A stretch of 64,000 nt of DNA from Psettodes erumei (taxonomy: Eukaryota > Chordata > Actinopteri > Pleuronectiformes > Psettodidae): positions 4,807,501-4,871,500 of the forward strand of contig JAFBJZ010000772.1 of the NCBI GenBank assembly GCA_016785225.1, written 5' to 3'. A model generated the notes under the pieces. It was not told the origin of the DNA, did not search any database, and saw only the letters and a program-made list of their open reading frames with translations. The translations under genes were made by a program, and so were the position numbers. Of this stretch, positions 1 through 12,800 are shown piece by piece; position 1 is the first letter of the stretch, and every line of letters starts with the position of its first letter.

Positions 1-94
1 CAACAAAGATGCTACACGGACTGATATGTCATTAGGGAGCAGGTGGGGGAGAAGAAACACAGAGCTGCTGCCTCTCCAGCGAAGTAATGAAGAG

Positions 95-108
95 GTTTCC
101 ATGGCGAC
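95..108 (+). promoter_or_regulatory. RFX X-box match
   Basis: GTTTCCATGGCGAC fits the RFX consensus RYYNYY-N2-RRNRAC at every constrained position. RFX dimers bind such inverted repeats in ciliary and neural genes. The target gene, if any, is unknown. Confidence 0.45.
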
Positions 109-164
109 CGGGCTGCCTGGTGCTGTCCCCGCGTTTTTTTTTTAAATTTTGTTTTGGTTTTTTC

Positions 165-165
<1 letters not shown>

Positions 166-246
<81 letters not shown>

Positions 247-253
247 GGGGGGG
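166..253 (+). repeat. TG microsatellite followed by a G run
   Basis: About 39 uninterrupted TG units from 166 to 244 followed by about ten G. TG tracts of this length can adopt Z-DNA and are highly polymorphic. Confidence 0.98.
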
Positions 254-1620
254 TTAAACGGTGCGGTTGCGTTGGAAATTAAACGTCGTTAAACGACACT
301 CCACTGAGCCGCGAGGTGCGCCCAGTGTGGTGGGACTGTCCCGAGTAAGGTGACCGTAACCCCCAAATGAGCAGCGACGCCCCCGGTGGTCCAGGGCAGG
401 GGGTGTCTCCGAAAATCCTTTTAAAGCCTTTTGTTATTTATACGAGGATTTATTCGTCATTAACGAATTCTAACAGCGTTTGGGGCCCGATCGGGCCTTC
501 ATCAGATAAAAAAAAAAAAGGTGGATGTTGACACCGCCTAAACGTGGTCAGTGCACAAGAGCTCCGCGCTGCCCCTTTGCTTTGCTCTGCTCCGCTTTGA
601 CCGGTGGCGACCCCTCACCACGCGTCAAGTTTTAATTTAGTGATTTCATAGTATCCAAGAACGGGTTCGTGTGTCAGAGAGCGGTCCGGTGCTGCTGACG
701 TAGCGGGCCTTAATAACTGGCCCGGTGATTTATTGCCTGTACTCAGCAGTGTCTTTTTGAGAGGAGCCCAGACAAAAGCCGGGACCCTCACCCTCCCGCT
801 GTTTTTAATAGTTCTTTAGGATGTGCAGGAGAAAAAGAAGCAGCAGTAATGTGGGGGCTTCAGCCTTTTTAAGGAGGTAAAGGGAAAGAAGATTGAGTGC
901 CCTAAAATGAAAGTAGTTTGGGAGAGATTTTCGAGATGGTTCACAGGGTTCTCCACAGATTCCGATTTTCAGAGCCTAGTTTTCTTTAACTGTTAATGCA
1001 GCAATTACAGGGGAGCTTTGAGATGACACCCTCCCATCATGTCATGTCATTACACCTAAGGCTGTTATTTTCTGGCCTGCACTGGTAAACCTCTGGTGAC
1101 CCCCACCCCCCACCCCCGGAGGGCCACAAGGTGCTGCTGTGGAAAAAGCTCGTCTTATCTCTCGCCCTCCGCAGCGGTCGTGTTTTATGGGTTGTCGCTC
1201 TTTTGTCTCTCCCCAAATCACTCATCCCTCACGGAAGGTTGTTTGAAGGCCTAGAATAGCTTTGGTACCCTCCTCCTCCTCCCCCTCTCCTCTTCTTCTT
1301 CTACTCCTCTGTCCCCTCTTTATTGAATCCCGCCTCCGTATCATTTATCTCTGCACCCCCCCCCCCCCCTTTCCCCTTTTCCCTCAGTTTGAGGGGCCGT
1401 TAGGGGGCATCCTCTTTTCTCTCCCAGCTGGGTTTGTTGACACACAGTCAATCTACAGTTCTCTTTCACCTCTGCCACCCCTCTTTTTTAACTCCCCACC
1501 ACCAACCCCCACCCCCCACACACACACAACCCACAGCTTGACCCTCCGCTTTCCCTGAACAGTAAAGCTGCCACAGCTGTGGACTGTATTAGCATAGCTG
1601 CTGAGGAACGGGGGGTGAGT

Positions 1621-1648
1621 GGTGATGGTGGTGGTGGTGGTGGTGGTT
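1621..1648 (+). repeat. GGT trinucleotide repeat
   Basis: An imperfect run of about eight GGT/GTG units beside a G-rich stretch; G-quadruplex potential on the + strand. Confidence 0.9.
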
Positions 1649-2071
1649 GGGGGGGGAGGGGTTGCTAAATATATTGCAGTCATTACCTTTTGTTCATAAG
1701 TTGACAGTTTTAAAACATCTCGGCTTCTCTTTGTGCAGAAGGTGCGAGCAGGAAAGGATGATGTCAGTGTAACGGCTTTTTAAAGATGGGACACACGAGA
1801 GCGGGAGCGGGCAAATAAGACAGAACCAAAGCAAATCACTGGAAAACAACCTAAATACCTAATGAATGCCTTCAGATTCAAAAACAAAGAGAGGGAATCG
1901 CAAGGGACACAAATAAGCTCATGTGTTTAACTTTCTACAATCAGAGCAGTAAAGTATCTCTTCAAGCCGAGGGCCCGGGGGGACGGAAACGCTAAAGCTC
2001 GTGAACGGCGACTGGTGTTTGTGTTGAGGCTGAGCGATGTTCTTCATCTCCTGCTGTCAGCAGGTGTTGGA

Positions 2072-4086
2072 ATGAACAGGTCCAGGTCCAGCGGGGATAA
2101 AAAAGCCCCTCACCCTCTGGCCACCAGGATAACCCGCAGCTCCAGCTCGCAGGCCCGACACTCCGGCCCCGCAGAGCCCCAGGACTCCGAGCCCAGCCCG
2201 TACGGAAAACAGCGAAAGAAACAGGCCGACTCGGCTCTGGTCCAGAATCTTAGCCAGATGAGTGTGAGCGGACAGGATGGTTTACCTGTGAGGTGAAGAC
2301 TCATAACAGTGATTTTATACTCTATACTCTCTATATACGCCTTTTGTTTTTGCAAAAAATATAAAATGCGCTCATGCGTCCTTCTCCAGTAAAGGCAAGA
2401 TGCCCAAAAGCAGCAGTGACCCCGTGCAGGATGGTACGTCCTCTGGGTCCCAATGTGCTCAGGGCAGTTCATCAGTGTCCGCTGGCAAGCCGTCGTCCCG
2501 GGGCGGCCTCGCCCCCGTGGCTCGGCTGTTGAAGCTCGGCCGCTGCAAGAACGTGGTGGTGGTGGCCGGAGCAGGAATCAGCACCGCCAGCGGCATCCCA
2601 GACTTCAGGTTGGCGCCTTCGGGTTCGCTCCCTCTTCACTCATCATCTGTATCTTTGTATCTGTATCTGTATCCTGAAGCATAAACCTGTTTAGTGGCTG
2701 AGATGAAATCAATATGTAGAAATGTCGGTACTTCCACTCTTTGTTTGCAGGACTCCAGGCACAGGCCTTTACGCCAACTTGGAGAAGTACAACATCCCTT
2801 ACCCAGAGGCCATTTTCAACGTTGACTACTTCTCCAACGACCCTCAGCCTTTCTTCTCCCTGGCCAAAGCTCTGTATCCTGGCAGCCACCGTCCCAACTA
2901 CATACACTACTTCATCCGCATGCTCCATCACAAAGGCCTGCTGCTCCGAATGTACACGCAGAACATCGACGGACTGGAGAAATGTGAGTGGCAACGGGAA
3001 AACGGCAAGAAATGGTGCTTGTGAAGTGAAGGCGTGGGCGGGCGAAAAAATCCATCCCCCGTAACACCATCATGTTTGATCACCTTGTTCACAGTGTGTG
3101 GCATCCCAGACGACAAACTTGTGGAGGCTCACGGTAGCTTCGCCACAGCTTCCTGCCACTTGTGCTACACCCCCTACCCTGCCGAGGAGGCTAAGGTAAG
3201 TCTGCCTCTGTGGTCCAAACCCAGTCGTGCCTCGCACAGCGATTCCCTGCGTTCGATGCCGGAGTGATGTTTCCCCTCACTTTCGTTTTCACAGCGCGCC
3301 ATAATGAACGACAACGTTCCGATATGCACATTCTGCGCCGCCACAGTCAAACCTGATGTCGTTTTCTTTGGAGAGGACCTTCCTCAGAAGTATTTCCTCC
3401 ACACCAAAGACTTCCCCAAAGCGGACCTGCTTATTATTATGGGAACATCTTTACTGGTAAACATTCACGTTTTGATATTCGTCTCCATCGCTCAAAATAG
3501 GTTTCTAGAACCTTTTTTTTTTTTTTGAGTGGTTAAATGCTGCACTCGTTTATGCCTCAAAAACGGTTTCAGATCGAGCCATGCGCGAGCCTGGTGAACA
3601 CGGTGCGCTCCACTGTGCCACGTCTCCTCCTGAACCGACACGCCGTGGGTCCCTTTGCGAAGGTCCCGCTGCGGAGGGGAGACCACATGGAGCTGGGCGA
3701 CCTGGAGGATACGGTCTGCAGGTTTGCCGAAATGCTCGGCTGGAACGACGAGATCAAGGAGCTAATGAGGAGTCAGGAAACAGCGGTGAGTTCCATCTTA
3801 AGTATTAGGCCTTTAAAAAAAAAAAAAAAATCATACCTTGCACATCATGTAAGTCTCCGTTTGGGTTCTTCCTGCTCAGCAGAACATCGCTCCACTGATA
3901 AACAGCGCTCCATCAGTGAGCGGGCAGACGCCTCGCCCGGACAGAGGTACGTCAGAGCCCCCGGGTAGGATGGAAACGTCCAGGTCCACACCGGGAGGTC
4001 AAAGAGCAGCCAGCAGCAGCGGCAGCGAGGAGACCGACTCCGAGACGGACAGCAAGAGCTCCGCATCATCCGGCCTGAGCCACTGA
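2072..4086 (+). CDS. sirt3: NAD+-dependent protein deacylase, SIRT3 group (probable Sirt3.2)
   Basis: Seven exons: 2072-2292, 2390-2608, 2751-2983, 3095-3195, 3295-3456, 3573-3785, 3880-4086. All introns are GT-AG and in phase, giving 451 aa. Class I sirtuins remove acyl groups from lysine using NAD+. Visible hallmarks are the GAGIS Rossmann motif (about residues 134-138), IPDFR, TQNIDGLE, the catalytic His in VEAHGS (about 237), two zinc CxxC pairs (about 245/248 and 269/272), KPDVVFFGE and GTSL. The core resembles SIRT3 more than SIRT2 (for example HxKGLLLRMYTQNIDGLE). The N-terminus is basic and Ser/Arg rich, so a mitochondrial presequence is possible but not certain. The last exon encodes a Ser/Glu/Asp-rich tail absent from human SIRT3. 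ATG 2072 follows a pyrimidine tract ending in CAG, so the 5'UTR may begin in an upstream exon. Paralogue choice (Sirt3 or Sirt3.2) is inferred from the ric8b neighbour. Confidence 0.88.
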
Positions 4087-4455
4087 TGCCGCGTGTTCCA
4101 CTGAAGACGACACTGGAAAGGTTTGAGACGGTTCCCCTCTCTCCTTACTTGACTGTTCCCCTGTTAATATACTGTACACTCGCCAGGGTATTTTAATACG
4201 CTCACCTCTTCATCTGACTCGGATGGCCACGGTGATGCCCGTGCTGTGATCGTGCATACAAATCAAAGGGTTTATTAACTGAAACATATTTAAAGCACTT
4301 ATTATGGAGTAGGTTCATCCAGAACACTAGTAAAGGTCTGAATCTGCAACAAAAATGACAATGTTTCTGCATGTGTTTTTTTTTTTTTTTTAATATACAA
4401 GCAACAATTTGTTAATGTTTTAAACTCAACCAACAGTGTGTTTTGAACTATATTT

Positions 4456-4461
4456 AATAAA
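4456..4461 (+). terminator. Poly(A) signal of the sirtuin gene
   Basis: A canonical AATAAA lies 370 bp after the stop codon, and is followed within 30-40 bp by a TG/T-rich stretch. This would give a 3'UTR of about 0.4 kb. Confidence 0.7.
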
Positions 4462-4548
4462 AGTACTGTCTAATTTGCACCCTGTCTGTCCTTCATAGCG
4501 TTTCAGATTGTACGGGCCCCAAAAAAGACAGACGTCCTCACTCTTAAG

Positions 4549-4554
4549 TTTATT
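4549..4554 (-). terminator. Candidate poly(A) signal of ric8b
   Basis: AATAAA on the minus strand (TTTATT on +). It is the canonical hexamer I could find downstream of the ric8b stop at 6877 before the sirtuin 3' end. Using it would give a 3'UTR of about 2.3 kb ending less than 100 bp from the convergent sirtuin poly(A) site. Confidence 0.45.
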
Positions 4555-6876
4555 AACTCTTCAATGGACACCTCACTACATGAAATACGAGTGGTGCTAT
4601 TTACAGTATGCAAAGAAAGTGCAAAAAAAGAACATAACGATTCCCGTGACATAATTTTTTTTCCGGATGGAAAGAAGGTAATGAACATTGATTTTTGAAT
4701 TTATCCCGCAATGATTGTAGAGGAGAAAGAAAGCACTGACGTGGGAGTGCGAGAAAAAGCTGTGCTCCACGGACGCACGTCCATCAGAGGTGAAGAAATG
4801 GCCGACGGGTGGTTCGATAAGTATGGAAAGTTTTGTGACTTGTGCTATGGCCTTTGCAGCCTCGGGGTGCTGATCCCACGACAAAACGCACTGAAGCTCG
4901 TTCTGGCATACCGCGGAGGCCCAGCGCTTTACCAAGACACCGGTAACGTCGGTCGTCTCTTTAATTTGGAGGATTCGCCCAAAGTCTCTTCATTATTTGC
5001 CGCGTGAGGAGGCAGCAGTGGCGACTGGCAGGTCAGGTGACGAGTATGCTCGCGATTATTCACTATTAAAACAAATGAGCTGTCACCAGATCCCCTAAAA
5101 ATGACACATGGTCTCTGGTTAAAGCAATAGTCAGTTCCTCTGGATTGTAATCAGCAATTAATTTCTTTTTTTTTTTTTAAACAAATGTATCTGAGATCCA
5201 AAAGAAGGATTTCAGTTCCGGTACCAAATCTGTTGTGAACTCGTATCCTGTCATGCAGCTCACGTCAGAACTGGCAGCTTTTGCGTTTGATTAAAAACCG
5301 TGCCAACACAAAGAAATATTATTGGGTTTATACATAGACTCAACTCGTGGCTTTATATAAAATTAGCAAAACGTTCAATCCAGGAAACAAACCACGTGAC
5401 TGGGAACTGTTTTAACCTCATGCAGATTTGGCCCGAGTAATGTGGATTAGAAAACAATGATTTTCAGGTGACACACTTCTTTGAGAGTTCACAACAGTCA
5501 GAAAACAGTCTGTCCACCATCATCCACTGCAGGAAAACAAAATCTCTCTCTTTTTTTCTTCCCCACCAAAACACCTTCCAGTGACATGACTGTAAGCCAA
5601 CGAGCCCTGAATTCAGAAAGTTTCCTTGGCGACTAAGTGATGTGCAACATTCGCGATAACTACACAACAGACTCACTGTGAGCTGCGAGTTCAACGCATC
5701 CAGACTGGCACTGCCTGATTTTTTTTTTAATATATATATAACTTCATATTGATCTTGAACGCGTGCGCCTGTGTATAATGCGCGCTTGAAGTAACATTGA
5801 GCAAAACATGTAGCAGGAGGGGGGGGGAAATAAATAAAGAGAAACTTTAAAAAAAGTGGAAAAAGCACAGGTGGTGAAGGAATGATACTTAAGACCCAAT
5901 TATACTTTTCACAATCACGTGATCCAGCAAAAGTTATGTCATGACCTCTAACGTGTCAACTTAGGGAGCAGTACAACAAATGATGAAGGTGCATCAGTAA
6001 CCCGCAGAGGCCTCCGATGCATCGTGGCGCATCGCACGTCGAGTCCACCTCTGCTTTGCAGAGCGGCTCGCGGCAGCGACGGAGCCCCTCAACTCTCCTG
6101 TGAAATGTGGAACTGTGTCCCACCTCAGGGCTGGATCATTAGAAGTCGCACTTTTTCGACCGAATGACGTGTACCATTTCCAAAGATGTCCTGAGCGAGG
6201 CCGAGGAAGGGGACGGTTCCCTGGCTGGAGTGTGTTCTCTGCAGCCCTACGTGCCCCACGATCCGCTGCGTGCCGCCCAATTGCTCGATGTCAGAAGTTA
6301 AACCATGTTCAAGTGGTTTGACTTTGGTCAGTTGAATTAGAATTTGGCAAACACGTCGTTTTAACAGCAAGATGTGCATATAGAGATGTCCAGCATAATG
6401 CGCATACAGAAAAGTAGAAGTTAACAATTTGTAAACTTTACTCTGGTCGGCCTATTTAGGGGAAATCGGTGATAAGCTGGACTCAACCAGTTGAAAAGTG
6501 GAACCGTTAGTTTGGGTTCTGTCAGACTGAACATTTATATGACTGTTAGCTGCCAATCACTTTGTCTCGTGTATTGGGAGCTATCAGTACAGCACGTGGA
6601 TATTTCATGTGACTGCTACTTCTGGTTAAATGTTTTCCTGAATAAGCACCGGTAAAGGTTGTTTGGTTTTTCGGAGATGGCTCGACACACTTTTTTTGTG
6701 GCCGCAGACTTCTCGTCATTTGGATTTCAGGTTCAGTTTTCAGCTCCCCTGACGGACCCACCTTCATCGCTACCACCCCTCAAAGCGTCCAGCCCTTGAA
6801 ATGAGACACAGCTTCAGATGCGCTGGGGCCCGGCGGGCTGGGTCTGTCTGAAAGTGTGGCCTCGACGCGCAGAGCG

Positions 6877-9800
6877 CTAGTCAGACTCTGATCCCGAGTT
6901 GTCCTCGTGCGGATCGCACAGAGTTTCTTCAAGAGGCGCTAACGTCCCGTCCGACCGGACGCCCATGGGCCGAATCACGTTCTGCCTGCGGACACAAAGA
7001 CAAAAGGCATGAGACTCCCCACTGTCGTTCATATGTCTCAAACACATCAGCGGCCACGTCGGTCTCCTATCGTGGCAAAATGAACACGAGTTGTAAAGAA
7101 ACCTCGGCTCTGTTCAGGAGCCTTTGTGTGTGGACAGTCTTAAAGAGGGCTTTCACTGCTACATCTTTACTCCCTTACATCCAACTCTCGAGGACCCTCA
7201 CTCCACAAACTCCCCCCCCTCGTGGACACTGGCCCCTGACTGGCCATCCTCTCCCTCTCGCCCTCCCCCCCTCCTCCCTGCCTCTGTGGCAGTTTAATTA
7301 CAGGATCAGTGCTCAAGACTAATCTCCTCAAAGCCACAGCTGCCCCTTCATCCTAATCCAATTACACCTGCACCGTGTGTCACCACTCCCTCTCTGATGA
7401 CCCGCCATCAAAGATTTAAAAGAGGGCCCCCGTTTTCACTCATTTGAGCGATCCAAACACAAATGGCCGTGTAATTCCCACTGATTCCTGCAATTAAATT
7501 TAATTTATCCTTGAGGAACAGGATGATGATTCTTGGAGAGGAGACGGAGGTCAACCGCGGGGTGGTTAAAAGTGGGAGAATTCTGTAACACCGACGGGGC
7601 GTCATTTCACTGATGAAGCCTGCGGAGAGGCATGACCGGCCCACAGCCTCATCTCACCGGTGCAAAGAGGGCTAACGAGACAAAACAAACAAAAACATGT
7701 GCCATCATCTCTCCCAATTAGAGCACAAAAAGAAGAAGGAAAAAAAAAAACACCCTCTCGGAGGACAGAGGACTGGGGCTGCTGTAGACGTGGAGGGGGT
7801 GGCGGTTGTTGTTGGGTGGGGTTGCAGAATATGTGCTAATTGGAGGATCAATTAAGCAGTTAGGGGAGCACATTCTTGCGGGACTCTGACAGATCTCCCT
7901 TAGAGCAGCGAGCGCGGACAGGCAGCGCCGCCCCATCTCCCTCGCTGAGGAAGAGAAGAAAGAGGATGCTGCCTCGGAAAGGAATCCTCCTCTTCTGGCC
8001 GCACGTGCCTCATTACAGCGCAACCCCCTCTTTGGCTCAACAATGACGAGGTCAGCTTTCTTAGGTCTGCACATTTTGCTCCCACCCCCGCCGTGCCTCG
8101 TCCCCCTGCGTCCACGTTCCACCCGAATCGCTTTGTCGAGCTGTACCTCTGTCTCAGTCCACTCCCTGTCTGGGCTCTTCAGAACGAGAAGAATAAAGTC
8201 AGGACACACGTGTTATTAACCACCTGAATGCGGCACATAAAAGAACCAACAAGCCGACTCCCTGTGCCAATTAGGTGATAATTAACGGAGCGGTGGTAAT
8301 GACGCTGCGGCGGCGTGCCGGCAGCCTCCATTTACTCCAGCTGAATGCTGCGGTGTGCTGAAGCCCGGGGCCTAATTGAAGCTGCAGCTAACGGCGAGAG
8401 ATTCTTGCTTTGATGAATCGGTTGGCAGGGAGTGAGCTCAGGGCTACTTTTGTGCGGGCGCCGTGCTCGAGGAGCATTAGCCTGCGCTCGCTAAGGAAAG
8501 GTCAACACAAACGCACGAGGGCCCCGTGCGGACGGAAGAGTAAACAATATGAATGAGAAGCAAACAGTTATTCAAGAAGAGAAAAAAAAGTTAATCGTCG
8601 GGTTTTGCGAAGGCAACATAACCGAAGAATTTTGTGTTTGTCCCTTTTGTTTGTTTCTTAATGGGATACCTGAAAAAAAAAAACCAACTTTTTTCGAATC
8701 AAGCTTTGTATCCAATTTTCCATCAAACACAGATGCCCTCTACCATCACACGTCAACAAATCATTAACAGTAGACATGGCAACTCACTTCCTGCTTTTTG
8801 CCCCCACCTCGTACTATGGTCTCCCGTTACACACAATACCAAAAATCTAAAAAACCTGTAAATGAATGCCTGATGAATTTTTGTGTGGCACTGAGTTGTG
8901 AGCGCTGGAACAAGTTCGGAATTTTTTGGTGCGGATCTAGGCCCAAAAATCTGCACCTGGAAATTTTCTGAAATTTCTAAAACTTTTTGCCCTGACCAAC
9001 CCTTGAGGGTTTTTTCTGTTTAAACACACAGCGCCGTTCTTGGCCTGAACATCCCTTAATGTAGAAGTCAATGTCGTAGAAACGGTGATTAAGATTCGGC
9101 GGCTCCTCGCGGAGCTATTTTTTTTTTTTTTTACCTTGTCAACTTGTCAAACATATTGACCAGGGCCTGGGCTTCGTACTCCTTCTGCTCCTCCGTCATC
9201 TCTTCGATGGGGTTCGGCATCGGCTCCTCCACGTGACCAGTGATGGGGTTGATGCTGAAAGACACGGGGCGAGCGAGTTCAGTGCGCAGCGGCGAACGAG
9301 GTCCCACATCATCAGCGGCGGCACTGCATTCGAAAGCCGCGCGCCGTCCACTCACAAGGGTTTGGCACACTTGTACTCCTCTGTGTCGGAGTCTTCGTCT
9401 TCGGAGTACTGAGTCTCTCCTCTCCCTCCTGCAAAAAGTCCTCGAGCCACCAGGAGCCCTGCCGCATTTCCATACCCTGTGTACTTCACCAGGTTGTCCA
9501 CTAGGAGATGGAACCACAAACACACCCGGGTGAAAATGTACATTCAATATCTCCCATTTAAATGTTCACACGTCCAAACTGCGCCCGACTTGCAGACATT
9601 CTTCCTGCTCTCTCGCTCTCTCGTCTGACGTGCCGTCAACCCCGTCCCTCCCCCGCGACCCAGACGCCGCTCGCCCCTCTCTTACCGTTCTCTTTGCAGA
9701 GAACGAAGAGAAACTCCGCAGCCGTCTGCTTTACCCCCATGTCCACGTGAGTCATAAGGCGAACCAGCTTGTTTCTGGTGGTGTTGCCGATCTCCGGCCT

Positions 9801-12800
9801 GATCTTCACATCTTTCAGCGGGGGAAGTACCTGAAGATGCAGAGATTTGCAAAGAATTCAGAGGACTGTTTGTGGTAATTGCTTTTCTTTCACTCGTGCA
9901 ACATACACACATTATTAAAGACCCAATCATAATCCGCTAAATATCATGGTGAGATTTCAGTATTTCACTCAGACAATTTGGGAAGGCAGACGCTCAACCT
10001 TCCATATTTAAGAAAAGCAACTCAAACAGGGCTTCCGGAAACACGTCAGCGTTACCTCACGTTAAAATCGTCAGGCAGCGGCCGTACCTGAGCTTTGATA
10101 TATCTGCGGATCTCCCTGTGGTGTCTGGACGCCTCCGTCAGAAGGCTGAGCACCGGTGTGAGCCCCTCTTTGTAGTTGGAGCCCTGCTTGGAGTGACACA
10201 GACCGCAAACGCTTCACAAGCTGCCCGACGTCAGCCGGTAATGCACATTTACAACGCGAAGGGCAGTTAGGTAAAGACCGGTTGGGTTCACGAGACAGTG
10301 ATATGCAAGCGTCAGCGTATACGACAGCAGATAAATACTACTGTGAAGTGCGTTACAGGTGCACCAGCTGTCTAAGACAAACTGTATGATGTACAATTGT
10401 ACTTTAGCTAAGTGTTACTCCGCGCTCTCTCTCGTGTTTCCTGTCATCCCTCTACTTTTAAATAAGAAAACAAAGAGCCAGATGTCACAAAGATGTGCAC
10501 CGAGCATGCGAGCGTTGGAGATGTGTGTGTGTGTGTGTTTGTTTACATGTCAGCTCTTAATGTTTCTGTTCTGTACTGTCCATTACAATGGCCGTGAATG
10601 TCCTCCAGCGCACACACGTCGTGTATTTCAGCATTTTCACAAAGTTCCACAGGACATGTCAGAGTTTTACATGAACAACCAACGACACATTAAAATGTGC
10701 CTTCTTTGCAATCCTCTGTGTTTTTTTCTGCAGAGGATGAAACTTTACCTTGTCGATCCTTTTCTCCATGAAGTCCAGTAACACCTGCACCGCATCCACG
10801 TTTTTCCCACCGTATTTCTCGAGCCCTCCCTGGACAGGCACGTCGATTAACACATCCAGGCAGGACACGGGCAAGTTGTTCAGCAAGTTGACGGCATGGC
10901 TGGGGGTAGAAAAAAAACAAAAACCCAGAAAGAAAGACTTTCACTGTACTGATTTCTGAGATGGAGTTACTAAATGGTCTGGAGGGGTTGAAGGGGTCAC
11001 GGTCTAATCAAAGTCGCATTTGAAAAAAAAACTCCCACGGCCCCCTCGGCCACCATCTCGACACATCAAGAGGAACATCAGTCACTTTGACATGACGCTG
11101 TTCAAATTTCAGTCTGCGGCCACGCATTCTTGGCATTCCCGCGTGAAATTACCATGAGAATAAGATGCTCCTGCAGTATCACACCAGCTAACAGCATTTA
11201 GAAGATGAAACACCCGACAAGGCTCCAAAGAAACATCTTCGTCTTGTCTGAGCCATTTCGTGCTTGTTTTGTGCCCTTTCGCACAACATAGTGCGTTCCC
11301 GCGATCTCATAGCTTCCCCACCTGTGTGCTTCCTCGGTTTTCTCCTCCGTCTCAGTTTTCATCATCAACAGATGACGCAGGATGGCAGTGATCAGTCGGA
11401 ACTGGTGGTCGTCCTCCTATTAAATCAAGGATGTACGACAACAGTTGAATTTGGAGCTAACTGTTTCATGGTTCGGAGAAAAAAGCAAATCAGGTTAAAG
11501 GTGTTTACACGACAAAGACAGCGATCCGGAGGCCAAGGCCTAACTACAAAAACAGGGACTTTAATATTTAAAGGGGAATCAAAACCACTCTAAAGAGAGA
11601 TAAGAGCAGAGCACAGAGGCAGTGTGAGGTGAAAGCCTGTTCTTGGGATTCAAAAAAGAGGGAGTTTGGATTTCTAAAACATCAAACAGGAGAGCAGGGT
11701 CATAGGAACTAGACTTACACTGTGTGAGCGTCTTCCTCCGCATGAAATAAGGCAAGCATGTGTGAAATACCTTCTTAGACAAGATTGACGGGTTTGATGC
11801 GGATTTTTTAAAAACCAACTGTAACTACAGACACTATAATAACGTGAGCCCTAAGCTGCAGTCCAACCACAACCTTTCCTTAACTCACCTCACCACCAGC
11901 ATCGGACAGCGTGAGGTTGAACAAGGCCTTGAGTGCTTCCATCACTCGCTCGTTGTCCTGTGCAGGTATGGGCGAGGCCTGCGCATCTGGTCGGGAAGCT
12001 TCGTAGGGGCCTACCCAGCGCACGTCCAGGGTGTGCTCGAGCACATCGGTTAGCAGTCTCACCGCGTGCCACTGTCTCCTCAACACCCCCCTCACATCAG
12101 GCCGCAGGGCAGAGAGCAGGAAGAGAAGGCGCAGCGTGAACAGGCCCACCTCGTGGTGCCCCGTGCGGGCCGCCCGCAGGCTGGCGCACAGGCCGTCGGC
12201 CAGCTGCACGTCCACGCTGACCTGCTGAGCGGCAGGGCTGTTGAACACCACATTGCTTAGGCACTTCAAGGCCTCCACCACCACCCTCTCTTCCTCTTCT
12301 GATCGGATGTCTTCCCGAGAGCTCTCCTGGTTGTCGCCCCCTGCCTCTCCAGCGTGCAACCCCGCCATCCCGACCAGGGTCAACATGCCTTCCCTGGTGG
12401 CCACAGGTGCAAGGACTCGCTTGTCTCTGGACAGGATGCGGAGCGTCTCCAGACATGTCCTCTGACAGCTGGGCGGCACCTGCCTCCTAAGCACCGTCAG
12501 CACACCCTGGCACAGCTTCTGAAACGACGCGGGTAGAAAAACCCTCTCATCAGAGCAATGCTGGACAATCTTCGTCATTTGATGGCAACCTGCTCATATA
12601 AACAGTACTTACACTCCGCAGGGCTTCTTCCTTTTGGTCAAAAGTGAAGGTGTGACTGTTCTGAAACAGAAATGATGCCCTTATTTGACACAGACAAACA
12701 CACGTCTTATTCCAAATGTTTGGTATGGTTTTATTTTATAATGAGGTCACCCGCGCATAATCCTTTTCTCCAAATAAGCCGGAGGCTCCTGTAAATGAAC

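Larger units (their letters stand above)
1..2071. other. Upstream flank of the sirtuin gene
   Basis: No coding exon is supported. It contains an RFX X-box-like site (95-108), a long TG microsatellite (166-244), pyrimidine/purine-rich stretches (1260-1390) and a GGT repeat (1621-1648). A pyrimidine tract ending in CAG at about 2059-2064 could be the 3' splice site of a 5'UTR intron. The sirtuin promoter must lie here but I cannot place the start site. Confidence 0.4.
4087..6876. other. Convergent 3' region between the sirtuin gene and ric8b
   Basis: No coding exon is recognisable. The short open frames here have no family match and no splice context. The right part is best explained as the ric8b 3'UTR. 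Small A/T runs occur at 4378-4393 and 5166-5180, and G-rich tract 5818-5827. I see no mobile element. Confidence 0.5.

Noticed and set aside
1037..1683. Pro/Ser-rich open frames upstream of the sirtuin gene
   Set aside because: They are translations of C-rich and pyrimidine-rich simple sequence.
4597..4935. 112-codon frame on the - strand in the ric8b 3' flank
   Set aside because: Composition and context fit 3'UTR; no recognisable domain or exon signals.
12097..12456. Open frames overlapping the large ric8b exon on both strands
   Set aside because: They are alternative-frame shadows of the 630-bp ric8b exon; only the frame giving the RIC8B protein is supported.
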